64,000 bases of DNA, from assembly GCA_950022295.1 (NCBI GenBank), contig OX465601.1:178253501-178317500 (forward strand), given 5' to 3'. Below, in pieces: positions 40,335 through 52,761 of the stretch. Position 1 is the stretch's first letter. Every line of letters begins with the position of its first letter. Both the position numbers and the translations under genes were made by a program. Below the pieces are notes generated by a model. That model was not told the origin of the DNA. It did not search any database and was given only the letters and a program-made list of their open reading frames with translations. Source of the DNA: Bromus sterilis. Lineage: Eukaryota > Streptophyta > Magnoliopsida > Poales > Poaceae.

Positions 40335-43032
40335 AAGGCATAAAAGAAAGCGCTTTCGGGAGGCAGCCCGCTACGAATTTAGGTGTTTATTTTTGCTTTT
40401 GTTGTGTCTTGATGTTTCTTACTTCAGTAGCAACATCATTGTATCTTTATTTTTCAGCTTTGTGCCAAGTTATAGCCTCTTACGGCAAGGGAAGTAAAAG
40501 TTGTGACATGCTGTCCAGAAAACAGATTCTGTCCTCGTGACCAGAAATATTCCAGAAAAATCCCAGTTCATCTTTTTGAGCTGAAATTTTTACACAGTAT
40601 GATCTATACAATTACGAAACTTCCGTATGTTCTGAGTTTTTTTATTTGAGTTGCAGAAGTGCTCCTAAAAAATCTTTACTATCTGCTGTTCTGTTTTTCA
40701 CAGATTCTGCCACGTTTTGTCTCTCCTTACTTTTGCAAACCTTAAGCTTGCTTTTTCTTTTCAAACACTTTTTGGCACTCTTGAGAAACAGTAGTTCTTC
40801 AAGAATATCTTTATATCCAGTGGAGGAAAATTATTTATTAAGGGTACTAACCTCTCTAATCAGCTTATGATGAGTTATGTATGAAGGGAGTTTTCAAGTG
40901 TGCGTTGGAAGATGATGAAAGAAGATCCAGGAGTGTCAAGCGCTCAAGCTTGGGTATGCCCCCATGCATCCCCAATAAATATTCAAGGAGACTCAACCGT
41001 CTAAGCTTGGGGATGCCCCCGTGCATCCCCTTCTCCATCAACAATCATCAGTTCGTCCTTCGTCTCACTATATTTTTATCACTTCATGTGTTATGTGCTA
41101 TGCTTGGAGCGTCTCGCTCTTAGGTTTTGTTTTTTGTTTTCTTTAGCTTTTCTTTCTGTTCATAACAAGTTAGGTCCTTTCTTACTTTGTGTGGGAGAGA
41201 AACACGCTCCACTTCAAAAATCTAGAACACATCATAGGATTTTTCCTGCCTATCTTTTTGCTGTTGTGCGTTCTTTATCTTTTCATAGCTACTGCCATGT
41301 TTAGTTTTAGTCTTAGTTTGTATTTAGCAAGAGCCTTGACTTTTGTTTAGTTTTTTGCTGGAACTCTTTTTAGTTTTCATGTTTATCTTGTTAAGAGAGT
41401 TGGTTGTTGCACTGAGTTGTGTCTTGTCTTGAAACTAGGTAATTGAGGTTGCTATTTAATTTTAGTAGTAGCTTGCAATAGTTTTGAGGCATTGTTGTGA
41501 GTAATGTTTGGACTTTTGGTGTCAAGAGCTCTTGCCTATTAGTGATAGGTGTCGTATTTTGGGCAATCCGTGTTTATTTTCAAAACCTACAAAACTAGTT
41601 GAGAACTCTCGCTACTAGATGGATCACTACTCTTCTGATGGGTCGAATATCAGAGAACACTCACGTACCATGAGTCGAGGATGTGCAAGGATAACCAAAC
41701 CCCCATACACGCCTCCTCGGGGTACTTGTCTCTTTGTGAACCTCCTCATTAGATTGGGAGTTGCCGATAATAAGTGCATGAGTTCTTCGGACTAATGTAA
41801 GTATTGAGAGTTGACACTTCCACCTTCCCATATTTTGCTAACCTTTCCCGTGCCGTGCATTGCCTTCTTCTCACTCCGAGAGTTGGTGTCCACCTTCTCC
41901 GGTACATCCAAACCCTTGGCATGATACGCTTTGTCATCATAAGGCTCCCTTTATCCTTCCTCAAAACAGCCACCATACCTACCTATCAAGGCATTTCCAT
42001 AGCTTTTCCAAGTTACATTGCCATGCAACTTCCACCTCTTCATGACATGATTTTCATGCCATACATGTTCCTGCTACACTGGCAGCGACATACATTGCAT
42101 ACATCATGATACTTACATCTTCTTTATGTTTTGAGTACCTTGTAAGGTGTGAAAGATCTCCTTTACCTTCTTGTAAAATAGAGTGTTGCCCTTAAGTGAG
42201 GAAAAGATCCCAAAGTGGACACACTAAAAGATCCCAAAGAGGACAAATGAGAGTTAAATAGAAACAGCCATTGAGGCCACAAAAAAATACAGAAAAAAAG
42301 AAAAAAGAGAAAAAAGAAATAAAAAGAGAGAAAGGGGCAACACTACTATTCCTTTTGAGAGATCCACACTAGTACTCCCTTATATCCTTGTACTCCATAG
42401 AGACGATCTTTTTGCATATAGTTTGGAGAGCTTCCTAGCGCTTATGTGCACCCGTTGCATGGCAATCCCTACTCCTCACATCATATCTATCATTTGGCAT
42501 CTCTTGCCTATGATTGTCCTCATTGATGTGAGCCTTTCTCATCCTTTTTGTCTTCCTCCTCCACCATATTTCTCTCTTTTCCATCCTAATTGTCAGCTCT
42601 CATGCTTACGCTCATCCATTGCATGAGTGCTCAAAATATCGAAAAGGAGTGGATCAAATTGGCTTGTACCTGGCTAGTGGTCTGGGGACGAGTCAAGATA
42701 AGATTCCAAAGAGGACCAAGTGTGAAACTTTAGTAGATTGAGTTCTCAACAAAAAAATCTTTTTCTCGTATTCCCTATCCTCCTTTCTTGCACGCAAACA
42801 CCATTTGGAGACATTCGAGTCACGGACAGCAAGAGCTCTTGCACCTTTTGTTCTTTTGTTACTTGTTTCAATGCTAATATAGACTCTTGCTTGTTATGAC
42901 TTGAATTGAATCTCTGACCTTGATTGCTTTACTTTTCAAAGTTCTTTTATGGTTGCTAGCATGTCACCACAGAAATTATGCTTGTTATCATTTACCTACT
43001 CGAGGACGAGCAGGAATTAAGCTTGGGGATGT
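40335..43032 (+). other. Long non-coding 3' region of element C
   Basis: About 2.7 kb with no credible ORF. It includes a doubled motif AAGCTTGGGTATGCCCCCAT / AAGCTTGGGGATGCCCCCGT (40950-41030) and a purine tract (42288-42345). Just before the 3' LTR, ATTAAGCTTGGGGATGT (43016-43032) contains the probable polypurine tract. Much of it recurs inverted in element D. Confidence 0.6.
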
Positions 43033-44652
43033 TGATACGTCCAAAATGTATCGATAATTTCTGCTTGCTCCATGCATGTTTTGTGTGATATTTCTATGGT
43101 CTAGATACACTTTCATACATTTTTTAATCATATTTGGACTAACCCACTAACTCAGTGCACCCCAGTGCCAGTTCCTATTTTCTGTTGTTTTTCTATTTCA
43201 GTTTTCCCCCATATGAAAAATTCGAGAAAATTCAGATAAAAAATCAGCGTGACGGAAGCTTCGAGAAAAGCCCGGGAGGGGCCAGAGGGGGGCCAGGGGG
43301 GCCCAGGCGGCCACCCGGCGCGGCCCCACCCCTGGCCGCGCCAGGGGGGCGCCTGGGGCCCTTGGTCCACCTCTGGCTGCCCCCTTCGCCTATTTATCCC
43401 CCGTCATGGGAAAACTCCAGAACAAGAACCCTATTCTGCGAACTCGCCTCTGTTCCGCCGCCGCCGCGCTTCCAAGATCGGGAGCACCAGAAGACCTCTT
43501 CCCGGCACCCTGCCGGAAGGAGGATTGACCTCCGGGAGTCTCCTCTCCACCATGGATGCTCCCCGGATGTCTCGTGAGTATTTTTCCTTGGACCATGGGT
43601 CCGTGATCAGTAGCTATGTGATGTTCTCCTCCCCGCTTTGATCATCATTGTTTAGACCTCGTGAGCTGCCCTACATGATCGAGGCACATTTGTAATATTT
43701 CTGCTATTGCTATGTTGAGTTTGATCGGATCTGATTGATTATGAAATTATGTTCAGATTGTGATAGAGTAATATATTTGGTTTTTATCTCTTATATTTTT
43801 TTTCCTAAGTAATTCTTGCATGCTCTCCGTTGCTGTTTATTTCTTTGGCCAAGTAGTAGGTAGTTACTCCAAGAGGGAGCGTTGTGCTAGATTGTGGGTT
43901 CATGCCTCCCCGATGACATGCTTGAGTGACAGAAACATGAGTCTAGGGGATGTGTTGTTGCCACAAGGGGTAAAACACCGGTGCTTGTAACCGCGGTTAC
44001 AAGGATTGTTTACTTTACGCAAAGTTCTTTTTAATGCAGTTGTCTATTGCTTTGGGTTTACACTTTGGGTGGGGCTCGCAACTTAATACCAGCGAGATGT
44101 TCTGGATAGATATCTCAAGGTGGATGATTAGTAGTAGATACAGATGGATTTCGGTCTACTTACTTTGGCGTACTGCCCGTGCTTTTGAACCTCTTCCTTT
44201 CTTTTGTAGCATAGTTAGCATTGCGGTGCGTTCATAATCCTGTCAATTGCCTCTGTGTAATTTTTTTACCTCGCATAGCATTTTTATCGTCTTTTGGGAG
44301 AGAGACATCACTAGCGAACATCACGTATCCCGGTCCATATCCTCATTATTGTTTCCAAGCTTTATTTACTTTTCTGCATTTACTTTCAAGTTGCTATCAT
44401 TATCCCCTTGCGTTTTATCATTTGTGAACAACAAGACCGGAGAGATTGACAATCTCTCTGAACTTCTTTGCGAGCAAAGTTATCTGTGTCTGTGTGCAGG
44501 TCCGCGTCAGGTGCGCCGCTGACACCTACTTCTCATCTCTGGAGTCCTACTGGAGACAAACCTTGGTATCTTTACTGAGGGAAAACTCGCTGCTGTACCG
44601 CATCACGCCTTCCACTTGGGGCCTACCAACGAAGGGCGAGAAGCCGTCATCA
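43033..44652 (+). repeat. Element C 3' LTR
   Basis: 1620 bp, differing from the 5' copy at scattered positions and small indels, e.g. an added TTTTTTCCTAAGTAATTCTT-like stretch near 43798. Target duplication GCTCA follows. Confidence 0.93.
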
Positions 44653-47118
44653 GCTCACTACTTAATATAATATATATATAGGCAGCATTGGATAAAGGAA
44701 GGTACATCAAGGGGCGACAAAAACAGGCTATGCAATTGAATAGGATTGTAACGTAGCAGCAGGAGTAACAATGCCTAGTGCAAGAAATGTACGGAAAAGA
44801 TAGGCGATATCTGGGGAAGAGAATGGCTCTGCTTTCCTGGAAGCTCGGTAGTAGCGGTAAGATTGTCGACGAAGTAGTCGTACTCGGCAACGATGTTGGC
44901 AGCGACAACAACGGGGTCTATCGGAGAATAAAGGTGGGAAGAAATAGTAAATACAAAACAATAATAGCAATACAAATTCAATACATGGCAATACATTGTA
45001 CACGATGTTCTAACATAGTGCTAAGTATTTTTGGCGGAGCCGGAATTTATCCGGGGGTGACTCATCAGTACCGGATGATTACCGGACAGATGATCCGGAG
45101 GGGAAGGTTCCATGTCTGCAGTGTTAGAGACATCTGACAGACATGTGGTTAGCGTATCCGTGCTCGTTCATTCATTCTGAACAACTTTCATGTCCAGAAC
45201 AATTTCATCCGGAAAGTTTTACCTGCTCCGGTCGATTACCGGACAGTGCAACCGGAGGGGGAATGTCTCGTGTTCGTTGTGTTAGAGGGGGGTGATTGGT
45301 ATATGGATAGCGTATTCGTATCCGTTATATTTTTCTGATCAACTTTGATATATAAATTATTTGCATTGGAGTTACGGTTTAAAAGATATTCAATTTCAAA
45401 GTTTTATTCAATTTAAATCATTTTCTAGGATTTCTTTATTATTTAAATTAGCATTATCCACAACAGTGCATTTGACTGGTCAAACCTATCAAGTGGGACC
45501 TACTGACCAGTGGGTCCCACATGTCAGCCTCACATTTAATAAAAAGCTTTTAACTATATTTTAAATAATAAAACAGGAGGGGTGGCCCACATGTCATTGA
45601 CACTGACATTTACATTCATTTAAATTTTAATTAACAGAACAGAGGGCCCACATGTCATTCTCTAACACTAAACTAAATTCATTTATTTATTAATCTGACA
45701 GTGGGCCAGGCTGTGAGCCTCATAGAGTTAAATATCTCAGATAATTTTAATGTAATGGCCTGGGGCCCATTAGTCATTCTCTTAAGTTTTATCTATCTGC
45801 TTTAATTAACTAAACAAGGTTAACAGGGTATTAACCGGTGGTTTGGCCCACGGCCGACAACGCGGGCACACCGGCGACGGCCAACAGGGGCACGGCAAGG
45901 TCAGCCGGCAAGTGAGACAAGGTGGGGCTCGGGTGCAGCACAGGGCGGCGCGGTGCATGGCCAAAAAAGCAGAGTGCGCGGCCGTGGCGAGACAGTGCGC
46001 GGTCTGGGCGTGCTCCGGCCATCGCGGCACAGCGGCAGACCGGGCGCGGGCACGGAGGCCACAGCGGATAGCCCATGGGTCAAATCGAGTGTGGAGAGGC
46101 TTGGGAAGGAGCGGACGCTCACTGGGATGCTCGAGGAGGAGTTGCGGTGGCCGGGGAAGCGCCGGCGTCGACGAATTTTGCGGCGGAAGTCGGCGGCCGT
46201 GGTGGGGAATTAGCTTCGATTTCGGTGGGGCGAGGCGTCCCGACGACAGATGGCTTCACGGGGAGACGAGGAGGAGGCCGGGGAGGAGCTTGGGCGCGGT
46301 GGTACAGCCCGGCGTGGCCGCTGGCCACGGATGTACAGCGACTCGGCGACGGCGGTCTCGGCTGCGGCTGGGAACCGTCGAGGGAGAGTGGGGGGAAGAA
46401 AAGTAGAGAGTCCCTGTCGATTTAGGGTTCCAATGGAGGGGGATTGGGCGGCCTAGGGTTCGTCCAGGACAGGGGGCGCGGCCTTATACTCTAGGGGAGT
46501 CCGGGGATGGCCAACACGGCGACGCCATGTCCATGGATGGTTGACACGCACGGGATGAGCAGGAGGGAGAAGAAATAAAAGGAAAAGGCTGGGGGGAGGG
46601 AAATGGGCTAGGCTGCTTGGGTGGGCTTTTCGCTAGGCGGCTTATAGCCCTTTCCCATTTTTGCTATCTTTCTGTTTTATCCTATTACTTTCTTTTATGT
46701 TTGTAATTATTTTAGTAGCTTTTATATTTTAGTAAAATATGAGACTAGTCCAATTATTAGTGTTGCACATTCGTAGAGTCCCACAAAAAGTTTGGTGGCA
46801 TAAGAAAATCATTTGGAGTTTTTGTTATATTTAAAAGGATTAAATATGGTAGTTTTTTTACTGAGTTGAATTGTTTCAAATAGGTAAAGGGCATATAAAA
46901 TTCCCATTGTTCTTTTAGCATGACCTACTGACTTTTAAGCATTTAATAAAAGTGGTTTCATAAATTTTGGTTCAAGTTTAATTTCCAACTTTGGTTATAA
47001 AATTTTATTTGAGATGGATTTTCAACAACGCATGACAAAGGGTGATTATGGATTTTCAATCACAGTGACTTGTCATTAATCAAAGTGATTACTGTTGCAT
47101 GACACTGAGGGTGTTACA
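44653..47118 (-). mobile_element. A0 5' LTR, piece 4 of 4 (U3 start)
   Basis: The minus strand starts TGTAACACCCTCAG at 47118, a typical chromovirus-like LTR start, and runs leftward to C. It includes a GC-rich block (45840-46560) whose plus-strand ORFs are compositional. A short duplicated motif around ATTACCGGACAG occurs near 45077 and 45235. With the other pieces it gives an LTR of about 4.2 kb. The target duplication cannot be checked because the other end of A0 is outside the window. Confidence 0.65.
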
Positions 47119-47480
47119 CGTAGGGTGTCACACTAGGGTATTCGCCGCATTAAGGATTGATTCGGGATCACCGGAGAAATAAAAAAGAACACCGGAATTG
47201 TTTCCGATGGAGGCCATAAATTGTTCTGGGAATTTTGAAAGGTTCAAAATGTTATTTAATAATGTTTAAATATGTTTTATTATTTAATTATCTGAATTAA
47301 ATATTAAAATAGAAGAAAAATAGAAGAAAAAGGCATATGGGCCTAAAGAGGCCCATTAGGGGAGGAGGGAGCCTCCCCCCTTGGCCCATGGCGACAAGGG
47401 AGGGGCCCATGCCCCCCTAGGGCGCATTTGCCCCCCTCCCCTTGGGATTAGTCCCACATGGGAAGTTGAGGGGAGGTTGC
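47119..47480. other. Unassigned repeat-like segment between A0 and element D
   Basis: AT-rich then C-rich sequence (GGGCCTAAAGAGGCCCATTA; TTAGTCCCACATGGGAAG) resembling the interior of grass LTRs. I see no terminus, gene or domain, and its parent element is not identifiable here. Confidence 0.35.
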
Positions 47481-49123
47481 TGATGGCAAGAGAGTGTTAA
47501 TACTCTTCAAGCCTCGTTGGTTACCCCAAGCGCAGGGTGAGATATAGTGTAGCGGCAAGATTTCCCTTGGCAAAGATACCAAGGTTTGTCTCCCGTAGGA
47601 CTCCGAAGGATACGAGAAGGTGGTAAAGTGAACAATGGCGCCGAGGTTGCTAGCTTCACCATGACCTTCACACAAATAGAAATAACTTTGCTCCCAACGA
47701 GTACAGAGGAGTTGTCAATTCCTCCGGCCTTGCTTTTTACAAAGGATCAACGCAAGAGATAATAATAGTGGCAACTGAAAGTAAACTAAGGGTGTAAACA
47801 ATAATGTGAAGATGGACCGGGGACCCGTGATTTTCACTAGTGATGTCTCTCTCCCAAAAGACGATAAAAGTGCTAGCGAGGTAAACAAATCACAGCTTGA
47901 CAATTGACAGAATTATGAAGGCGCCGCAATGCTAACTATGCTGCGAAGAAAGGAAGGGCTCAAAAGAAATGGGCAGTACGCCAAGGTAAGTAGACCAAAA
48001 TCCAACTGCATCTACTACGAATCATCCACCTTGAGATATCTATCCAGAACATCTTGCTGGCATTAAGTTGTGAATCCCATCCAAAGTGTAAACTCAAAGC
48101 AACAGACAACTGCACTAAAAGAACTTTGCGTAAAGTAAACAATCCTTGCACCCGCGGGTACAAGCACCGTTGTTTTATACCTGGTGGCCACAGCACATCC
48201 CCTAGTCTCATGTTTCTGTCACTCAAGCTAGACATCAAGGGGATGAACCCACAATCAAGTATAACGCTCCCTCTTGGAGTTGCAACAAACTACTTGGCCA
48301 AAGTAAAATACTGCAACGGAGAACAGGCAAGAATTTACTCAAGAACAAAATATAAAAGAGAAGAACCAAATATATTAATCATCACAATCTGAACATAGTC
48401 TCATAATCCATCAAATCCCAGCAAACTCAGCATAGCAACAGCAGAAATTACAAAAGTGCCTCGATCATGTGAGGTAGCTCACGATGTCTCAAAAGTGGAA
48501 GCACAAAGAGGGGAGAGGTACATCACATAGCTACTGGTCACGGACCCATGGTCCAAGGGGGACTACTCACGGTACATCCGAGAGGCGTCCATGGCTATGG
48601 ATGGTCTCCCGGAGGGGGTTCTTCCTCCCGGCAGGGTGCCGGGGCAGCTTCTCCATGCAGCCCCGATCTTGAAATGGTGGCGGCGGCGGTACAGAGGCGA
48701 GTTCCCGGAAAAGAGATCGATATTAGGGGTTTCCACCCCGAGGGATAAATATAGGCAGAGGGGGGTGTCGAGGGGACCCACAGGGCAGCCACGAGGCCCC
48801 CTGGCGCGGCCTAGGGTGGGGCCGCGCCAGGGACCCTTCTGGAGTCTCTTTGGTTCCCCCCCTCCGCTGCCTTGGTGATTCCGGAAGCTTCCGGGTCGCT
48901 GATTTTTTATCTGATTTTTCCGGAATTTTTGGAGCACTTTTAATGGCCGGAAAACCTGAAATACAAAAACAGCAGAAAACAGCAACTGGCAGCTGGGTGC
49001 ACTAGGTTAATAGATTAGTCCAAATATGCTCAAAAGTGTATGAAAGTTCAAGCAAAACATGGCAAAGTCACACAAAACATGCATGGAGCAAGCAAAAATT
49101 ATAGATACGTTTGGGACGTATCA
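47481..49123 (-). repeat. Element D 3' LTR (plus-strand left copy)
   Basis: 1643 bp. The minus-strand LTR begins at 49123 with TGATACGTCCC and is preceded by a tract reading AAGCTTGGGGATGT on that strand, as in C. Confidence 0.88.
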
Positions 49124-51777
49124 ACATCCCCAAGCTTAATTCCTGCTCGCCTCAGACCACTATCTACTAAAGTTTCACACTTAGTCTCCTTTGGATTCTT
49201 ATCTTGACTCATCCCCAGACCACTAGCCAGGTACAAGTCAATTTGATCCACTCCCTTTCGATATTTTGAGCACTCATGCAATGGATGAGCGTGAGCAAGA
49301 AAGTTGACACCTAAAAGGCGAAACAGAAAGAAGGTGGAGGAGGAAGACAAAAAAGGTGTGAAAGGCTCACATCAATGAGGACAATCATGGGCGAGAGAAG
49401 GCCATATGATAAATATGATGTGAGGAGTATGGATTGGCATGCAACGGATGCACATGTGAGCTAAAAGCTCTCCAAGGAAACTAGTGGGGGCGCATCTAAC
49501 TTGCTTGCTCAAGAAGACCTAGAGCTTGTTTGAGGAGGCTCATCATTGGAATATACAAGCCAAGTTCCATAATGTGAAGGTCCCCACATAGCTATATGCA
49601 TGATGATGATCTCTATGGAGTACAAGGGATAGAGGATGAAGTACTAGTGTGGATCTCTCAAAAGGAATAGTAGTGTGCCCCCTTCTCTCTTTTTCTTTTT
49701 ATTTTTCTCTTTTTTCTATTTTTTGTATTTTTTTGGTGGCCTCAATGGCTCTTTCTATTTAACTCTCATTTGTCCTCTTTGGTATCTTTTTATTTTGTCC
49801 TCTTTGGGATCTTTTCCTCACTTTAGGGGCAACACTCTATATTTTACAAGAATATAGGAGATCTTTCACACTTTACAAAGGTACTCACATAAAGAAGATA
49901 TAACTATCATGATGCAAATGTATGCCTCTGCCAGGATAGCAGGATATGCAATGATACTAGCGCGTCATGTAGCAATGATTAGGGCAAGGCCCAACTAGCA
50001 TGCGGCTCATGGATCAAGCAAGTAGCATGTATGACATGAGGATCAAGTCATGAGAAGGTGGATGTTGCATGGCAATGTATCTCGGAAAGGCTGTGGAAAT
50101 GCCTTGTAGGTAGGTATGATGGCTGTTTTGAGGAAAGATATAAGGAGGCTTATGATGACAGAGTGTATCGTGCCAAGGGTTTGGATGCACCGGCGAAGTA
50201 TGCGCCAACTCTCAAGGTGAGAAAGGGCAATGCACGGTACCGAAGAGGCTAGAAAAAGTATAGGTGGGTGGAAGTGTCAACTTTCGAATATTCACATTAG
50301 TACGAAGAACTCATGCACTTATTATCGGTAACTCTCAATCTAATCAGGAGGTTCACAAAGAGACAAGTACCCCGAGGAGGAGTGTATGGGGGTTAGGTTA
50401 TCCTTGCGCATCCTCGACTCATGGTACGTGAGTGTACTCTAATATTCGAACCCTCCAGAGGTTAGTGATCCATCTAGTAGCTAGAATTCTCAACAGGGGT
50501 TTTTGGTTTTCTAAAAACACACGAATTGCCAAAAATACGACATCTATCACTAATAGGCTCGAGCTCTTGACACCAAAAGTTCAAAAATTACTCTAGTCAA
50601 TACCTCAAAACTATTGCAAGTTACTACTACAAAGAGAACAACAACTTCAACTACCTACTTCTAGTCAAGACGCAAAACTCAGTGCAACAGGAAAACTCTC
50701 TAACAAGATAAAACATGCAACCTATAGAAAGTTCAACCTAAAACAAAATAAAATCTCTAGAAAAACTAAAGCACTACAACTAAACAGAGCAGCAGCTAAG
50801 AAAAGAAAAAGAACAACTCACAGCTAAAAGAATAAGCATGCAAATCCTATGAGGAGTTCTAGTTCAAGCGGAGCGTGTATCTCTCCCACACAAAAGAGTA
50901 AGATGGGGTCTAACTTGTTACTACAGCAAACAAAGCAAAAGAAAACTAAAAATAAAACCTATGAGCGAGACGCTCCAAGAATAGCACATAACGCATGAAG
51001 TGATAAAAATATAGTGCAACGAGGGATGAACTGATAATTTTTGATGAAGAGGGGGATGCACGGGGGCATCCCCAAGCTTAGACGCTTGAGTCTCCTTGAA
51101 TATTTATTGGGGGTGCACATGGGCATCCCCAAGCTTGAGCGTTTGACACTCCAAGATCTTCTTTCATCATCTTCCATCGCGCACTTGAAAACTCCCTGCA
51201 TACATAACTCATTGTAGACTGATTAGAGAGGTTAGTGCCCTACTAAAGTAAAAAAATTCTCAACTGGAAATAAGGATAACCTTGAAGAGCTACTGTTTCT
51301 CAAGATTGCCAAAAAAAATTGCAAATAAAAAGCAAGCTTAAGGTTTCCAAAACGAAGAAAAGGCAAAACACGACAGAATCTGTGAAAAACAGACCAACAG
51401 GTAACAACGATTTTTTAGGGGTACTTCTGCAACTCAAATCAAAAAACTCAGAACATACGAAAGTTCTATAATTGTATAGAGCATGTTGTGTAAAAATCAG
51501 CTCAAAAAGACGAACTGGGATTTTTCTATGATTTTTCTAGTCACGAGGACATAATCTGTTTTCTAGACAGCATGTCACAACTTTCACTTCCCTTGTCGTA
51601 TGATGCTAAGCTTGGCACAAAGCTTGAAAAATAAAGATACAATGATGTTGCTATAGTAGTAACAATCATCAAGACCACTAAGAACAGAAGAAAAGCAAAA
51701 AGAAAAACCTAAATTCGTTGCGGGCTGCCTCCCGAAAGCGCTTCTTTAGAGCCATTAGCTAGGCTTAAAGCGGAAGA
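49124..51777 (-). other. Long non-coding 3' region of element D
   Basis: It corresponds in inverted orientation to the non-coding region of C. It shares the doubled CCCCAAGCTT/GGGGCATCCCC motif (51065-51135) and a pyrimidine tract (49679-49735). No credible ORF. Confidence 0.6.
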
Positions 51778-52592
51778 TCAAGTTGTATCCATTGAACCAT
51801 CATCACGATCATCAAAAAGCTCTTCAATAGTACAACTAGTCTTAATAGGTTTCTCAAATAATGGACGGATGAAAATGCTTCTTGGAATAAAATCAAAAGG
51901 AGGGAAATCAATTGGAGTTTCATTAAAGTTAAAGATAGGTGTCTCCTCCAAAGTTTTCACCGTTTCAACTCTCTTGGCAATGGGTGTGTTTGCTTTAGCT
52001 CGAGGAACCTGGGGACGTAATCGAACTTAGGTTCCTTCTTTGCCGGAGTTTTATCCTTTTTGGTTTTGATTGAGGAAAAAGTAGTTCCTAGAGTTTCAAT
52101 AACTTCCTCAATATTTTCTATCCTAGAAGACTTCTCATCAAGGGATTTAATAGTCTCCAAAGTTTTGACAATTTTCTGCATGGAGTTATCTAGCCTATTC
52201 AAATTCCCTTGAATCTTACGATCCAACTCATTCACCCTATCGATACTTGGCATCTCTAGCTCTATTTTTTCAAGTTTTCTCATAATGTGAGCTAAAGTAA
52301 TGTCCTCCTTAATACTAACAACTGGGAGACTTCCAACAAGATTTTCAATAACATTAAAGGCTTCCCAAACTGGGGCCTCTATGAAGTTCCCATTGATAGC
52401 AGTGACTAAAAGAAACCTATTCCAAGAAGTGATCCCAACATAAAAATTTCTAAGCAAGATAGTAGTGCATTCCTTCTTGGTGGCTCTTTTTTGAGAATCA
52501 TTAATTCAATACCAAGCATCTTTCAAACTTTCACCACCTCTTTGAGTAAAGGTAAGTACTTCTGCCTCACCAAAGGCAAAATGACCAGCCAT
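51778..52592 (-). pseudogene. gag: Athila-like gag remnant of element D
   Basis: On the minus strand, ATG near 52592 opens a frame with GEAEVLTFTQRGGESLKDAWY. One in-frame TGA follows, then SQKRATKKECTTILLRNFYV and GITSWNRFLL. This matches the core of plant gag proteins (ESL-x-DAW, then a ...FY-x-G motif). It continues as 52457-51957, with a coiled-coil-like middle (LEKIELEMPSIDRVNELDRK), and after a shift near 52010 as 51960-51778. The N-terminal part and zinc knuckle of gag are missing, as are all Pol domains. It would not be functional, and it is a different coding remnant from the one in C at the same relative position. Confidence 0.72.
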
Positions 52593-52733
52593 GGTGGTAA
52601 CTACTGACAAGGTAACAGATATTTTTGGTATTTTTGATAAGGGACACAAAAGTAAAAACTGAAAGGTAAACTAACAAGACTAAAAACTAAAGATAAAAGA
52701 TAGTGTGCAACTCCCCTATCTTGTAGACTAGAG

Positions 52734-52751
52734 TCCTCGGCAATGGCACCA
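52734..52751 (-). other. Element D primer-binding site, degenerate
   Basis: On the minus strand it reads TGGTGCCATTGCCGAGGA, differing from the copy in C at three positions, all transitions. Confidence 0.65.
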
Positions 52752-52761
52752 GAAAACTTGC

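Larger units (their letters stand above)
37300..44652 (+). mobile_element. Element C: non-autonomous Athila-like LTR retrotransposon with an orphan ORF
   Basis: LTRs at 37300-38913 (1614 bp) and 43033-44652 (1620 bp) start TGATACGTCC and end CATCA. The perfect target duplication is GCTCA (37295-37299, 44653-44657). Primer-binding site TGGCGCCGTTGCCGGGGA is the tRNA-Asp type typical of Athila-like elements. Between the LTRs there is no gag, protease, RT or integrase motif. The only sizeable coding region (39087-40334) is an unknown protein. Element D, in opposite orientation at 47481-54416, shares LTR and 3' internal sequence. Movement would need enzymes from another element. Confidence 0.92.

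Noticed and set aside
45843..46425. Plus-strand ORFs up to 187 codons in the last A0 LTR piece
   Set aside because: A GC-rich LTR block with Arg/Gly-biased translations in several frames and no recognisable domain.
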